A stretch of 64,000 nucleotides of DNA from Acidisoma silvae (GTDB lineage: Bacteria > Pseudomonadota > Alphaproteobacteria > Acetobacterales > Acetobacteraceae). This document shows positions 53,518 to 62,408 of the stretch, piece after piece (position 1 is the first letter of the stretch; the number at the start of each line of letters is the position of its first letter). The stretch spans positions 434,001 to 498,000 of the forward strand of contig NZ_JAESVB010000002.1 in assembly GCF_020618775.1 (NCBI RefSeq), written 5' to 3'. Under the pieces are notes generated by a model. That model had not been told where the DNA came from. It did not search any database and saw nothing but the letters and a program-made list of their open reading frames with translations. Position numbers and translations under genes: made by a program.

Positions 53518-54429
53518 CTAGAGCAGAACGAAATCCTGCGGCTGTAGCGGTTTCGGAATCTCTGTCTCCCCCAAGGCTTCCAGGACAGAAATCTCAATGA
53601 TGCGCGCCAGCGCGTCCAGCGGCACGGCATTGGCCGTCCGTTCGAAGGGTTCCTGAAGCTCCTGCCCCAGCGCATCAAGTCCAAAAAACGCATAGGCCAG
53701 CACGACCGTTGCGAATGGCGTCATCCATCCCAGGGTGGAGGCAATGCCGATCGGCGCCAGAAGGCAGAACAGCCAGGCGGTGCGGTGCAGAAGCAGCGTA
53801 TAGGCGAAAGGCGTCGGCGTGGACTGCAGGCGTTCGCAGGCAGCCTGAATATTACCCATCACCGCCAGACGCTCGGAAAAAAGCCGATACAGGATATCGG
53901 TCATCGCGCCGTCGCGCAGCGCCCCGGCGATCTCACGCGACTGGATATTGAGGATTTCGCCCGGCTTGCCTCTCAGCGCCGCAAGGGCCGCCCAGTCCTG
54001 CGCGGGCAGCCAGGGCTGCGCCGCCTCCAGCGGCTCGCCCCGCAACTGGCAGCGCAGCGCATGGGCGAAAGCAACGGCGCGGCGCCCCAGGCGCTGCCGT
54101 CGCTCCTCCTGACCCGGCAGAAGGGCGCCAAGATCACGCATGAAGGACCGGGTCTCGGCAATCAGCTGGCCCCATTGCTGGCGGGCTTCCCACCAGCGCT
54201 GGTAACAGGCATTGTTGCGGAAACCCAGGAAGATCGAGAGCGCAAGACCCAGTAGGGTAAAGGGCGCCAGGCTGATTCCGGAAAACCACATCGGCCTGAG
54301 ATGGTAGACCCCGGTGACGCAGGCGGCGGCCAGGAAGACGACCACCAGCTCCGCGACAATCGCGCGAATGATCGACCCGCGCAGGATGAACAGCAGGCTG
54401 ATGGGACTGGGATGAGGACGTACGATCAT
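53518..54429 (-). CDS. Bestrophin-family (UPF0187) membrane protein
   Basis: Inner-membrane anion-channel-type protein of 303 residues, bacterial bestrophin family. It has the N-terminal helix IIRAIVAELVVVFLAAACV, the FLGFRNNACYQRWWEARQQWGQL segment that is diagnostic for the family, a central helical region and a C-terminal membrane segment IGIASTLGWMTPFATVVLAYAFFGLDALGQELQEPF, ending in a soluble tail. Bacterial members form pentameric channels; the physiological ion is uncertain. Divergent from the FAN1-type gene. Confidence 0.9.
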   Translation of the reverse strand: MIVRPHPSPISLLFILRGSIIRAIVAELVVVFLAAACVTGVYHLRPMWFSGISLAPFTLLGLALSIFLGFRNNACYQRWWEARQQWGQLIAETRSFMRDLGALLPGQEERRQRLGRRAVAFAHALRCQLRGEPLEAAQPWLPAQDWAALAALRGKPGEILNIQSREIAGALRDGAMTDILYRLFSERLAVMGNIQAACERLQSTPTPFAYTLLLHRTAWLFCLLAPIGIASTLGWMTPFATVVLAYAFFGLDALGQELQEPFERTANAVPLDALARIIEISVLEALGETEIPKPLQPQDFVLL

Positions 54430-54542
54430 AGGCGCAATCTGCTTTTGGCGGGTGATTGGGGAGGCTGATGCGCGGCGAAGCCGAGCCGGATCAGGTCGAG
54501 GATAAAGACCTGGGGATTAGTCATCCCTGGGATGGGTCGGCA

Positions 54543-56171
54543 ATGCAACCCGCGCCGCTGCCCTATTACCTGGACCATTTCATGCAGGTGCTGAGGTCCG
54601 TGGCGGCGCGCTACGGCTTCCTGCTGTCGGAGGACGAGGCGCGGCATATCGACCGCCTGCGGGGTCTGACCCTGCCGGCGCAGATGCTTTATGCGCGCCT
54701 GGCCAATCGGCTTGGCCCCTGCTTCCGGGTCGACAAGCTGCGCTATCCCGAGATTGCCGCTTTGGCGCCTGCCATCGCCGAGTTGCAGGCTGCTGACCTG
54801 CTGCACAGCTGCCAGACGGGCGAAGATAGCGACCCACTGCTCCGCTGCTTCACCTTGCCCGAGCTGACGGCCGCGCTGCGGCCGAGAGATGTCGCGGCAC
54901 CCAAGCAACGCGGCGCATTGCTGGCTTGGCTTCATGATTGGGATGCGCGGGATGACTGGCTGGCCGGGCTTCTGGCCCGTTACCGCGTCGTCCGGTTGCC
55001 GGCCAAGGACGCTTGGCCTTTTCTCCGCTTTCTGTTCTTCGGCGAGTTGCGGGACAATCTCTCCGATTTCGTGGTGCGCGAACTTGGCTTCCTGACACCC
55101 GAGGCGATGGCGCCGGATCAGCTTGCCATCCGCTTCCACAGCCGCACCGAAGCAACGGATGCCTTTCGCATGGCCAATCTTTATGCGGAATTTCGCGTCA
55201 TCCGCGAGACTGCCAGCGCCGCCGAGACTCTCGCATGGTGGCAGAGCCAGGGGATAGATCGCGGCGCTCTGACAGCCGGCCAGGCGGTCTTCGACCGGCT
55301 GATCGACCGGCTGGGGCGATTGCTGGAACGCGCGCGCGAACCCGCGCTCGCCCTCGCGCTTTACACCGCAAGCCCGCAGGGCAAGGTGCGCGACCGCCAT
55401 GCCCGGTTATTGCTGAAAGACGGACGCCGCGCCGAGGCCAAACGCCTGGTCGACGCCATGCTGGCCGCCCCCCGCAGCACGGAGGAAGCCTATGCCGCGC
55501 GGCATCTGCAACGCCGGCTATCGCGGGTCCGACAGACCAGCGACGCCCGCAGCCTGCAGAAACTGGGCCGCATCGTGCATCTGACGCATGCAGCCGATAC
55601 GGTTGAAGAGGCAACGCTCCTGCATTACCGCGCACGCGGCTGGAACGGCATTCATGCCGAAAACTGGCTATGGAACGCGACCTTCGGCCTTCTGCTCTGG
55701 GACAGCATTTACGATACCGGCCCTGGCACCTTTCATTCGCCATTGCAGACCGCGCCGTCAGATCTTTACGATATCGATTTTTATAAACGTCGGGCCAATG
55801 CCATCGAAACGCGACTGGCGGAACTGGCGCAGAACGGGCAGGCACTGTCACTCGCGCAGACGACGTTTACCACCAAACGCGGCCTGACCAATCCCTTCGT
55901 CCCCTGGCAGGACGATGTCATTCATTGCGTTTTAGCCCTTATCGAGCGATTGCCCCCGACCGGCCTGGCCGCCGTGCTGCGCCGCTTCGCGCAGGATATC
56001 CGTCATCATGCGCGCGGATTTCCCGATCTGTTTCTCTGGAAGGACAACCGCTATCGCTTTGTTGAAGTCAAATCGGAGAGCGACCAGCTCTCCCCCGCGC
56101 AATATGAGTGGGTGACGTTCTTTGAAGCATCCGGCCTTTGCGTCTCTATCGACAATGTCGTCAGGCCGTAA
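54543..56171 (+). CDS. FAN1-type structure-specific nuclease (VRR-NUC)
   Basis: Bacterial homologue of Fanconi-associated nuclease 1, about 542 residues; it cuts 5' flaps and helps unhook interstrand crosslinks. The N-terminal FAN1 helical region has PYYLDHFMQVLRSVAARYGFLL and LYARLANRLGPCFRVDKLRYPEI. The C-terminal VRR-NUC domain has the PD-(D/E)xK residues Asp495 (GFPDLFLW), Glu508 and Lys510 (FVEVKSESDQLSPAQ). The ATG at 54543 fits family N-termini; in-frame starts at 54456 (TTG) and 54468 (ATG) remain possible because GGGGAGG lies before the latter. Confidence 0.9.
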   Translation: MQPAPLPYYLDHFMQVLRSVAARYGFLLSEDEARHIDRLRGLTLPAQMLYARLANRLGPCFRVDKLRYPEIAALAPAIAELQAADLLHSCQTGEDSDPLLRCFTLPELTAALRPRDVAAPKQRGALLAWLHDWDARDDWLAGLLARYRVVRLPAKDAWPFLRFLFFGELRDNLSDFVVRELGFLTPEAMAPDQLAIRFHSRTEATDAFRMANLYAEFRVIRETASAAETLAWWQSQGIDRGALTAGQAVFDRLIDRLGRLLERAREPALALALYTASPQGKVRDRHARLLLKDGRRAEAKRLVDAMLAAPRSTEEAYAARHLQRRLSRVRQTSDARSLQKLGRIVHLTHAADTVEEATLLHYRARGWNGIHAENWLWNATFGLLLWDSIYDTGPGTFHSPLQTAPSDLYDIDFYKRRANAIETRLAELAQNGQALSLAQTTFTTKRGLTNPFVPWQDDVIHCVLALIERLPPTGLAAVLRRFAQDIRHHARGFPDLFLWKDNRYRFVEVKSESDQLSPAQYEWVTFFEASGLCVSIDNVVRP

Positions 56172-56354
56172 ACAAGCGCCGAATATTATTCCGGCTAAGA
56201 AAAAACCAGTCACCCTCTCGTGATGTTTTTAAAGACACAACCTACTTATTTAGATCGAAGGCCGCGCATCTTTTCAGCCGATTGACGCACCGCAGACCGG
56301 ATTGGTAAAACCACGTCCTGTCACGGCAACAATTCTGTAACGAGGTCCTCGCCC

Positions 56355-57374
56355 ATGAGCCGCAAGCGCTTTCTGGTGACCGGCGGCGCCGGCTTCGTCG
56401 GCAGTCACCTTGTCGCGGCTCTTCTGGAACAGGATGCCGACGTCACGGTGCTGGACAACCTGTCGCTTGGCCATCGCGCGGCCGTGCTGCCGGGGGCTAA
56501 GCTGATCGTGGCCGACCTATCGGACGCCCAGGCCGTCGACGACATTCTGAGCGACGGCCCCTGGGACGCCGTCTTCCATTTCGCGTCTCTGTCCCTCGTG
56601 GGGGAGAGCATGAAGCTCCCCTTCAAATATCTGCTCGAGAATGGCGTGAACGGCATGAAGCTGATCGAGGCCTGTGTGCGCCACAAGGTCTCGCGCTTCG
56701 TCCTTTCCTCCACCGCCAATCTCTTCGGCACGCCCGAACGCATCCCCATCGACGAGGCCGTCACCATCGAGCCGCATTCGCCCTATGGCGAAAGCAAGTT
56801 CATGATCGAACGCGCGCTGCACTGGGCCAATGAAATCTGTGGCCTGCGCAGTGCCTGCCTGCGCTATTTCAATGCTGCCGGCGCCGATGCACGCGGCCGC
56901 ATCGGGGAGGATCACGACCCGGAGACGCATCTGATCCCGCTCGCAATCGACGCGGTGCTAGGGCGCCGGCCGCCGCTGGCGATCTTCGGCAATGATTACC
57001 CGACGCCGGACGGCACCTGCATTCGCGACTATATCCATGTCGAGGATCTGGCCGACGCCCATATCCGCGTGCTGGACCAGCTGACCCACCGCAGCGTGCG
57101 CTATAATGTCGGCACCGGGCGCGGCTATTCGGTGACGGAAATCATCGAATCGGTGGGCCGCGTCGCCGGCCGGCCGGTGCCCGCCCATTTGGCCCCGCGA
57201 CGGCTGGGGGACCCGGCCGTGCTGATCGCCGGCGCCGAGTCTCTGCGCGCCGATACCGGCTGGTCGCCGCGCTACACCGATCTCGACGCGGTGGTGGAAA
57301 CCGCCTTCCGGTGGCGGGAAGCCCATGCCCAGGGCTACGACGATCGCAAACTGGCTGAGCCCGCGCTGGCCTGA
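56355..57374 (+). CDS. galE: UDP-glucose 4-epimerase
   Basis: Interconverts UDP-glucose and UDP-galactose for surface polysaccharide synthesis; 339 residues of the extended SDR family. NAD-binding GGAGFVGSH is at 10-18, the catalytic YxxxK is Tyr144/Lys148 (SPYGESK), the Ser in FVLSSTANLFG is present and the C-terminal substrate part includes IRDYIHVEDLADAH. The ATG at 56355 follows GAGG about 12 nt upstream. It appears monocistronic; ugd, which uses the same UDP-glucose pool, lies at 12.2 kb. Confidence 0.93.
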   Translation: MSRKRFLVTGGAGFVGSHLVAALLEQDADVTVLDNLSLGHRAAVLPGAKLIVADLSDAQAVDDILSDGPWDAVFHFASLSLVGESMKLPFKYLLENGVNGMKLIEACVRHKVSRFVLSSTANLFGTPERIPIDEAVTIEPHSPYGESKFMIERALHWANEICGLRSACLRYFNAAGADARGRIGEDHDPETHLIPLAIDAVLGRRPPLAIFGNDYPTPDGTCIRDYIHVEDLADAHIRVLDQLTHRSVRYNVGTGRGYSVTEIIESVGRVAGRPVPAHLAPRRLGDPAVLIAGAESLRADTGWSPRYTDLDAVVETAFRWREAHAQGYDDRKLAEPALA

Positions 57375-57496
57375 AGAAGGCCGCTCGACCAGGGTTCAAC
57401 CCGCAGGCTGTCGCAACTCCCTTGCAAGGGCTCGGGTAGCCGTGCCTATTTAGGCACTGAAAATCCTGCGGATGTCACTGCCTACGAGGTCCCCAA

Positions 57497-58387
57497 TTGC
57501 GGCGCGCTCTTAACCTCAACTGGGTTCGAAGCTTTGAAGCATCGGCCCGGCTTCTCAGTTTCACCAAGGCCGCGCAGGAACTGGGCCTGACTCAGGCTGG
57601 CGTCAGTCAGCATATGCGCATGCTGGAACAGCAGCTGGGCGAGCGCCTTTTCGTCCGCCTGCCGCGTGCCGTGCGGCTGACGGATGCGGGTGAAGCCTAT
57701 CTGCGCGTCGTCCGCGAAAGCCTGGAAAGGCTGCGGCTGGGCACATCCGATATTTTCGGCTCAGGTAGCGAAGGCGCGGTGCGGCTGCGCGCCGAACCCG
57801 GTTTCGTCTCCTACTGGCTGGCACCACGCCTGCGCGGCTTTCTGACGGCCTATCCCGAAATCTCGCTACAGATCTCGCCCATCATAGCCGGGGTCGATAC
57901 GGACTGGGACGAATTCGATATCGAGATCAGCTTCGACAGCGACCGCATGAGCGGGCTGGATGCCATCGTGCTGATGGATGACCCTGTCTTTCCGGTCTGC
58001 GGGCCGCAACTGGCCAGCGCGCTGCGCACGCCCCAGGATTTGGCCAGCCAGCATCTTCTGCATGTGGGCGGTCACCGGCGCGGCTGGTCGGAATGGCTGA
58101 CACTCGCCAAGGTCACCCCCGATGCCGAGACATCGGTGCTGCAGATCGACTCCATGGAATCCGCCCTCGCTTTCGCCGAACAAGGCATCGGCGTCGCGCT
58201 CAGCCACGGGTCTTTCGTCGAGGCTCCGCTGAAACAGGGACGACTGATCCGCCCTTTTCCGGCGCCGCTGGAAACGATCGGCATATTCTATCTCATCACG
58301 CCCAGCGCCTTCCCCTTGCGCCGTCAGGCGCGGCTGTTCCGGGACTGGCTGCTGACCGAAGGCACGAAGACCGTCGACGAGGTTTAA
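57497..58387 (+). CDS. LysR-family regulator (GcvA-like)
   Basis: Transcription factor of 296 residues. The winged HTH (about 8-65) reads WVRSFEASARLLSFTKAAQELGLTQAGVSQHMRMLEQQLGERLF, the GcvA-like form; an effector domain with the LTDAGEAYLRVV hinge follows. The TTG start has GAGGT 6 nt upstream and lies at the N-terminus expected for the family. No divergent target gene is adjacent; galE ends 122 bp upstream and the downstream gene is convergent, so the target is unknown. Confidence 0.88.
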   Translation: MRRALNLNWVRSFEASARLLSFTKAAQELGLTQAGVSQHMRMLEQQLGERLFVRLPRAVRLTDAGEAYLRVVRESLERLRLGTSDIFGSGSEGAVRLRAEPGFVSYWLAPRLRGFLTAYPEISLQISPIIAGVDTDWDEFDIEISFDSDRMSGLDAIVLMDDPVFPVCGPQLASALRTPQDLASQHLLHVGGHRRGWSEWLTLAKVTPDAETSVLQIDSMESALAFAEQGIGVALSHGSFVEAPLKQGRLIRPFPAPLETIGIFYLITPSAFPLRRQARLFRDWLLTEGTKTVDEV

Positions 58388-58752
58388 AACCCGTCGATCG
58401 CCGCCCGCGCGCGCAGATAGACTTGCGCGGAAGCCTGCTGCAAAGCCTGCCCCGGATTGTCCTGACATTGCCGGGCCAGAAGGGTCATGACCGCAGGCGT
58501 ATTCACCATCTGCGCGGCGATGGCCGGGTGGCCGGCCGCCATGGTCTGGCGATCCATCGCCTGCCATTGCGCCAGAACATCGGTCACCACGCTCGGCGCC
58601 TCTATGCCCGGATGAAGGGAAACCAGCGTCATCGCGGCCGCGCAGTTCAGCGCGCTTGCGGCCTGCGCCGGGCCGAGGGCGGGCCAGCCAGTCATCAGGG
58701 CCAGACATAAGGTTGCCCCGACCGCCGCCTTCACCCAGTGATGCAAGGTCAT
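58384..58752 (-). CDS. Small exported protein, possibly HdeA-like
   Basis: 122-residue protein with a signal peptide (to PAQAAS); about 91 residues mature, with two cysteines (about Cys37 and Cys95) that could form one disulphide. The spacing of the cysteines and the LLARQCQDNPGQAL C-terminal segment recall HdeA-type periplasmic acid-stress chaperones, but the similarity is too weak for a firm call. Its stop overlaps the convergent LysR stop by 4 bp. Hypothetical exported protein is the safe description. Confidence 0.55.
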   Translation of the reverse strand: MTLHHWVKAAVGATLCLALMTGWPALGPAQAASALNCAAAMTLVSLHPGIEAPSVVTDVLAQWQAMDRQTMAAGHPAIAAQMVNTPAVMTLLARQCQDNPGQALQQASAQVYLRARAAIDGF

Positions 58753-58841
58753 CGGTCATCCCTCCCCAGGTCGTTCCTTGCGGATGAGGGGGAAGCATGA
58801 CAGGCCGATATTGCGGCCAGGTTAAGCACCGGCCGCCATTG

Positions 58842-59108
58842 TCAGCTCAGGCGTCGCAGCCGGCGATTGTCGCGCGGAACCGGAAAGCCGTCGGCCGCCA
58901 GCGAGCGCAGAATGATATGCCGGATGGAGGCACCGGTATCGGCCGAGCGTTGCCGCAGCGCGTCCCGCGTTTCCTCCGGAATCAGAATTTGCACGGGAAA
59001 TTGCGCAATCCCCCGCTTCGTGCGCCGCGCCCGCCCTGCCGCCATGGCCTGCTGCGACTCTCCCACGGACGGATAGAATTCGACATGTGTTCCGGCATTG
59101 CCCGACAT
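58842..59108 (-). CDS. Ribbon-helix-helix-like small protein
   Basis: 88-residue protein with a C-terminal ribbon-helix-helix-like segment: FPVQILIPEETRDALRQRSADTGASIRHIILRSLAADGF (strand, helix, turn, helix), typical of small DNA-binding repressors. The N-terminal 35 residues are basic (AAGRARRTKRG). The ATG has GGGGAG 7 nt upstream. No partner toxin gene is adjacent, so an antitoxin role is not supported. It lies just downstream of the flagellar export genes on the same strand and could regulate them; this is speculative. Confidence 0.65.
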   Translation of the reverse strand: MSGNAGTHVEFYPSVGESQQAMAAGRARRTKRGIAQFPVQILIPEETRDALRQRSADTGASIRHIILRSLAADGFPVPRDNRRLRRLS

Positions 59109-59202
59109 CGACAGCTCCCCGGTTGCGATTCACATCTAATGTCGAAACCACCGTGATTTTCTTTCCTAGCCGGGAGCCTTTTCTTGCCCCAGGCCAGCAG
59201 AA

Positions 59203-60333
59203 TCACGCCTCGCCCTGATCCTGCGGCATTCTGATGTCGGGGATTTTCGGCGGCATCGGCTTTTGCGCGGCGATGCCTGCCGCGCGCCAGGCTTCCAGCC
59301 GCCAGATATACGCCAGCACTTCCGCACAGGCCCGGTAGAGGGCGACGGGAATAGGCTCCTCCGGTTCGACATGGCGATAGACGGCACGCGCCAAAGGCGG
59401 CGCTTCGACGATGGGGATGCCGTAGCCGCGCGCCTTGCCGACGATCTCCGCCGCCATCAGGTCCACGCCTTTCGCGACCAGAAAGGGCGCTGCGTCTTGA
59501 CCCTTGCGGAAACGCAGTGCCACCGCAACATGCGTCGGATTGGTGACGATGACGGAGGCTTCTGGCAGGCGCCGCATTTGCCGCGCCCGCGCAATGCGCC
59601 GCTGCGCCGCGCGCTGTCTTTGCCGCACCTGCGGATTGCCCACGGCATCCTTCATCTCCTCCCGCATCTCCGCGTCCGACATGCGGTGGCGGCGGCGGTA
59701 CAGCCAAAGCTGCAAACCCATATCGGTGGCGGCGATCAGGGCAATGGCCAGGCAAATGCGGGATAATATCCCCAGAATGAGGGCGAAAGCCGGCGCCGCG
59801 CTGAAGGGCCGGACATGGCCGAGGCTGAGTAAACTGTCCCGCTCCTGCAGAAGGGAGAGGCCGCCGACAACGCCGATGACGACGAATTTCACGAAGGATT
59901 TCACCGTCTCGGTCAGGTGTGAGACGCTGAAGATCTCGCCCAGGCCGCTGAGGGAGAAAAGTTTGCCCAAGTCCGGCGACAGGCTGGAAAGGGAAAAACC
60001 CCAGCCGCCGAACAAAAAAGAGGCCAGCAGCGACAGCAGGGCCACCAGCACCAGCACCGGCAGGACCGACTGCATGACAAGGGTCATCTCCGCCCCCGCC
60101 GCCGCCGCCGCCGAGGGAGCCGTTCCCGCTGTCATGAGCGCCGTGCGAGCGACCTGTAGGATGATGCCGCCGACCAGGGCAGAGGCATGGAGCGCGATCA
60201 GCACGGTGAGGATGGTCGCGGTCGCCTTGGGCAGGTCGGTTGACCGCACCATGTCGCCACGCTCAACAGCCTGACGCAGGCGCCGCTCGGTCGGCGCATG
60301 TTTCTTCTCGGCGTCGGGCGCATGGTCAGACAT
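59203..60333 (-). CDS. flhB: Flagellar export switch protein FlhB
   Basis: Inner-membrane type III export component that switches substrate class from hook to filament; 376 residues with four N-terminal helices and a cytoplasmic C-terminal domain. The self-cleavage motif NPTH is at 265-268 in VTNPTHVAVALRF. Also seen: KKHAPTERRLRQAVERGDM at the N-terminus and EIVGKARGYGIPIVEAPPLARAVY. The start overlaps the fliR stop by 8 nt, which indicates coupling within the fliL-O-P-Q-R-flhB run. Confidence 0.94.
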   Translation of the reverse strand: MSDHAPDAEKKHAPTERRLRQAVERGDMVRSTDLPKATATILTVLIALHASALVGGIILQVARTALMTAGTAPSAAAAAGAEMTLVMQSVLPVLVLVALLSLLASFLFGGWGFSLSSLSPDLGKLFSLSGLGEIFSVSHLTETVKSFVKFVVIGVVGGLSLLQERDSLLSLGHVRPFSAAPAFALILGILSRICLAIALIAATDMGLQLWLYRRRHRMSDAEMREEMKDAVGNPQVRQRQRAAQRRIARARQMRRLPEASVIVTNPTHVAVALRFRKGQDAAPFLVAKGVDLMAAEIVGKARGYGIPIVEAPPLARAVYRHVEPEEPIPVALYRACAEVLAYIWRLEAWRAAGIAAQKPMPPKIPDIRMPQDQGEA

Positions 60334-61102
60334 GGGTGATCATGCGGGCCACCATGCGGGCGGCATCGTCCAGCAGCGCCTGGATCGCGCCGTTCATGAA
60401 CAGAACTGAGGCCGACAGCATGGTCAGCCCGCCGAGGATAAGCAGGGGAAAGCCGATGGTCAGCAGATTGAGCTGCGGGGCGAAGACCGTCATCAGCCCG
60501 ACCGTCAGATTGATGCAGAGGGCGACTGCCATGACCGGCAAAGCCAGCATGACGCCAGCATTGACGACCACGCCACCGAAGGCCGCCAGATCGCCCCAGC
60601 TTTGGGCTGAGAGGGGCGTCAGTCCGCCGCCCTGGAAGGAGTGGGCGACGGCCGCGAAAAGCCAGAGCGGCCCGCCGAGGCTGACATAGCCGACCAGACC
60701 CAGCCAGAACATCAAATCGTAGAGAGTCTCGGTATTGCCGGCGGTATCGCGGAATTGCAGGGTAGCGAAACTGAGGCCGATGGAGAGGCCAGCGATTTCG
60801 CCGATACTCGCGACCGCCGACACGACAAGCTGCGCTGTCAACCCAATGGCGGCACCGGTGCTGATCTGGGTGACGGTCTGCGCCAGCACGACGGCCGGGA
60901 TGTCGGGAAACGGCGGCAGATGCGGCAGCCAGAGCGACAGCGCCCAGGCATAGGCCAGCACGAAGACTGCCTTTACCCGTGCCGGGATGAAGCTGGAACT
61001 ATAGAGCGGCGCCGTCAGGAAAAGACCGGTCAGGCGCAACAAAGGCCAAAGCACGCGACCGGCCCAGGCGAAAATATCTCCGGCGACAAGGTTTGGCGCC
61101 AT
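60326..61102 (-). CDS. fliR: Flagellar export protein FliR
   Basis: Export-gate membrane protein of 258 residues with six helices: VLWPLLRLTGLFLTAPLYSSSFIPARVKAVFVLAYAW, IGEIAGLSIGLSFATLQFRD and FAPQLNLLTIGFPLLILGGL. The start at 61102 gives MAPNLVAGDIF and a one-base TGATG overlap with fliQ. An in-frame ATG at 61111 is an alternative three codons earlier; a longer open frame to 61408 is not coding in this frame. Confidence 0.92.
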   Translation of the reverse strand: MAPNLVAGDIFAWAGRVLWPLLRLTGLFLTAPLYSSSFIPARVKAVFVLAYAWALSLWLPHLPPFPDIPAVVLAQTVTQISTGAAIGLTAQLVVSAVASIGEIAGLSIGLSFATLQFRDTAGNTETLYDLMFWLGLVGYVSLGGPLWLFAAVAHSFQGGGLTPLSAQSWGDLAAFGGVVVNAGVMLALPVMAVALCINLTVGLMTVFAPQLNLLTIGFPLLILGGLTMLSASVLFMNGAIQALLDDAARMVARMITHV

Positions 61103-61377
61103 CACACCCATGGCTGCCGCACCAATCCATCCGCATGGGTCAGCCAGGCAATCATCAGCCGCTCGATACCGCCGAGCAGATGGAGACCGAAGACCAGGAC
61201 AAGCAGAATAACGGCCAGGGTTTTCGGCAGCAGGCTGAGCGCCGTATCCTCCAGTTGCAGACTGGACTGAACCAGCGCGGTCGCAATGGTGACGATCAGA
61301 ATACACAGGATCACCGGCGCCAGACAGCCAACCGCCGCGGCCAGCGCCTCGCCGAAAAGCCTGACATAGAGCGGCAT
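61102..61377 (-). CDS. fliQ: Flagellar export protein FliQ
   Basis: Two-helix export-gate subunit of 91 residues. Seen: YVRLFGEALAAAVGCLAPVILCILIVTIATALVQSSLQLEDTALSLLPKTLAVILLVLVFG, the canonical FliQ helix-loop-helix with the SSLQLEDTALSLLPK loop. Start and stop each overlap the neighbours by one base (TGATG). Confidence 0.93.
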   Translation of the reverse strand: MPLYVRLFGEALAAAVGCLAPVILCILIVTIATALVQSSLQLEDTALSLLPKTLAVILLVLVFGLHLLGGIERLMIAWLTHADGLVRQPWV

Positions 61378-62123
61378 CAGCCCCCGGCCCCGGCGAAACT
61401 ATGGGCAAGCGAACCCAGGATCAGCGTCCAGCCGTGGATGGAGACGAACATCAGCAGCTTCAGCGGCAGAGCGATGAGCGTCGGCGAAACCATGATCATG
61501 CCCAGCGACATGAGGATGGAGGCGACCGCGAGGTCGATCAGCACGAAGGGGATATAGACCAGAAAACCGATCTGAAACGCCGTCTCCAGCTCCGAGGTCG
61601 CGAAGGCCGGCACCAGAACCGCGAAAGGCACATCCTGCGGTGTCTTGTATTCGCCGCCGCTGAGATCGACGAAAAGATGCAGCGGCTGCTTGCGCGTCTG
61701 CGCCAGCATGAAGTTTTGCAGCGGCGGCTGGGCGGCCGCGACCGCCTGATGGAAATTGATATTGCCTGCCAGATAGGGGTCGACCGCGACCCGCTGCTCC
61801 TCCGCTATGACCCCGCGCATAACGAAAAAGGTCAGCGCCAAAGCCAAAGCCGCAAGCACCATATTCGGCGGCGTCGTTTGCAGGCCCAGCGCCTGGCGGA
61901 AGATCGACAGCACAATGATGATGCGGGTGAAGGCCGTTGTCAGCAGCAGCAGGCCGGGCAGAAAGGCCAGCCCCGTGACCAGGATCAGTGTCTGCACATC
62001 CAGCGAATAGGTTTCGCCCGCTGGCCCCGGCGTCGCGGTCAGCAGCGGCACGCCCTGCGCGCAAACATGATACGGCATCACGACCAACAGAACCGTGATG
62101 ACGATGGCGCATGCCCACCGCAT
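61377..62123 (-). CDS. fliP: Flagellar export protein FliP
   Basis: Core export-gate protein of 248 residues with a cleavable signal (to HVCAQG), as known for FliP. Landmarks: FLPGLLLLTTAFTRIIIVLSIFRQALGLQTTPPN, GVIAEEQRVAVDPYLAGNI, FAVLVPAFATSELETAFQIGFLVYIPFVLIDLAVASILMSLGM and the C-terminal FVSIHGWTLILGSLAHSF. The ATG at 62123 lies one base after the fliO stop; the longer open frame upstream is out of family. Confidence 0.95.
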   Translation of the reverse strand: MRWACAIVITVLLVVMPYHVCAQGVPLLTATPGPAGETYSLDVQTLILVTGLAFLPGLLLLTTAFTRIIIVLSIFRQALGLQTTPPNMVLAALALALTFFVMRGVIAEEQRVAVDPYLAGNINFHQAVAAAQPPLQNFMLAQTRKQPLHLFVDLSGGEYKTPQDVPFAVLVPAFATSELETAFQIGFLVYIPFVLIDLAVASILMSLGMIMVSPTLIALPLKLLMFVSIHGWTLILGSLAHSFAGAGG

Positions 62124-62124
62124 C

Positions 62125-62406
62125 TCAGCCCCGCCTGTCACGTTCTGGGCCGGATTCGACCGGCGCCAGCGGCACGATGCCGGATCGGGTCGCGGCCAAT
62201 AGAAATTTTCGCCCGTCGACCTGCACCAGAAGCAAGGAGACTTGCAGACCCAGGCGCCGGCTGGCGAGAATCTCAATCGCGGCGTTATCGCAACCCGGCA
62301 TTCGCTGCTGACGAAACCGGCGCGCAAGCAGGGCAGCGACGACAAGCAAGGCAAGAACGACTGCCATCGGCCAAAGCACCAGCGATGCATTGGCACCTGT
62401 GCCCAT
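62125..62406 (-). CDS. fliO: FliO-like flagellar assembly protein
   Basis: 93-residue protein with one N-terminal helix (about 9-28: LVLWPMAVVLALLVVAALLA) and a short cytoplasmic domain with EILASRRLGLQVSLLLVQVDGRKFLLAATRSGIVPL, the FliO core. It is shorter than enterobacterial FliO but fits alphaproteobacterial forms. Start taken at ATG 62406, two bases after the fliL stop; a TTG at 62412 is an alternative. Its place before fliP supports the assignment. Confidence 0.85.
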   Translation of the reverse strand: MGTGANASLVLWPMAVVLALLVVAALLARRFRQQRMPGCDNAAIEILASRRLGLQVSLLLVQVDGRKFLLAATRSGIVPLAPVESGPERDRRG

Positions 62407-62408
62407 CG

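Noticed and set aside
58822-59151. 109-residue alternative minus-strand frame
   Set aside because: Overlaps the RHH-like gene in another frame; it lacks the strong GGGGAG site and any recognisable fold.
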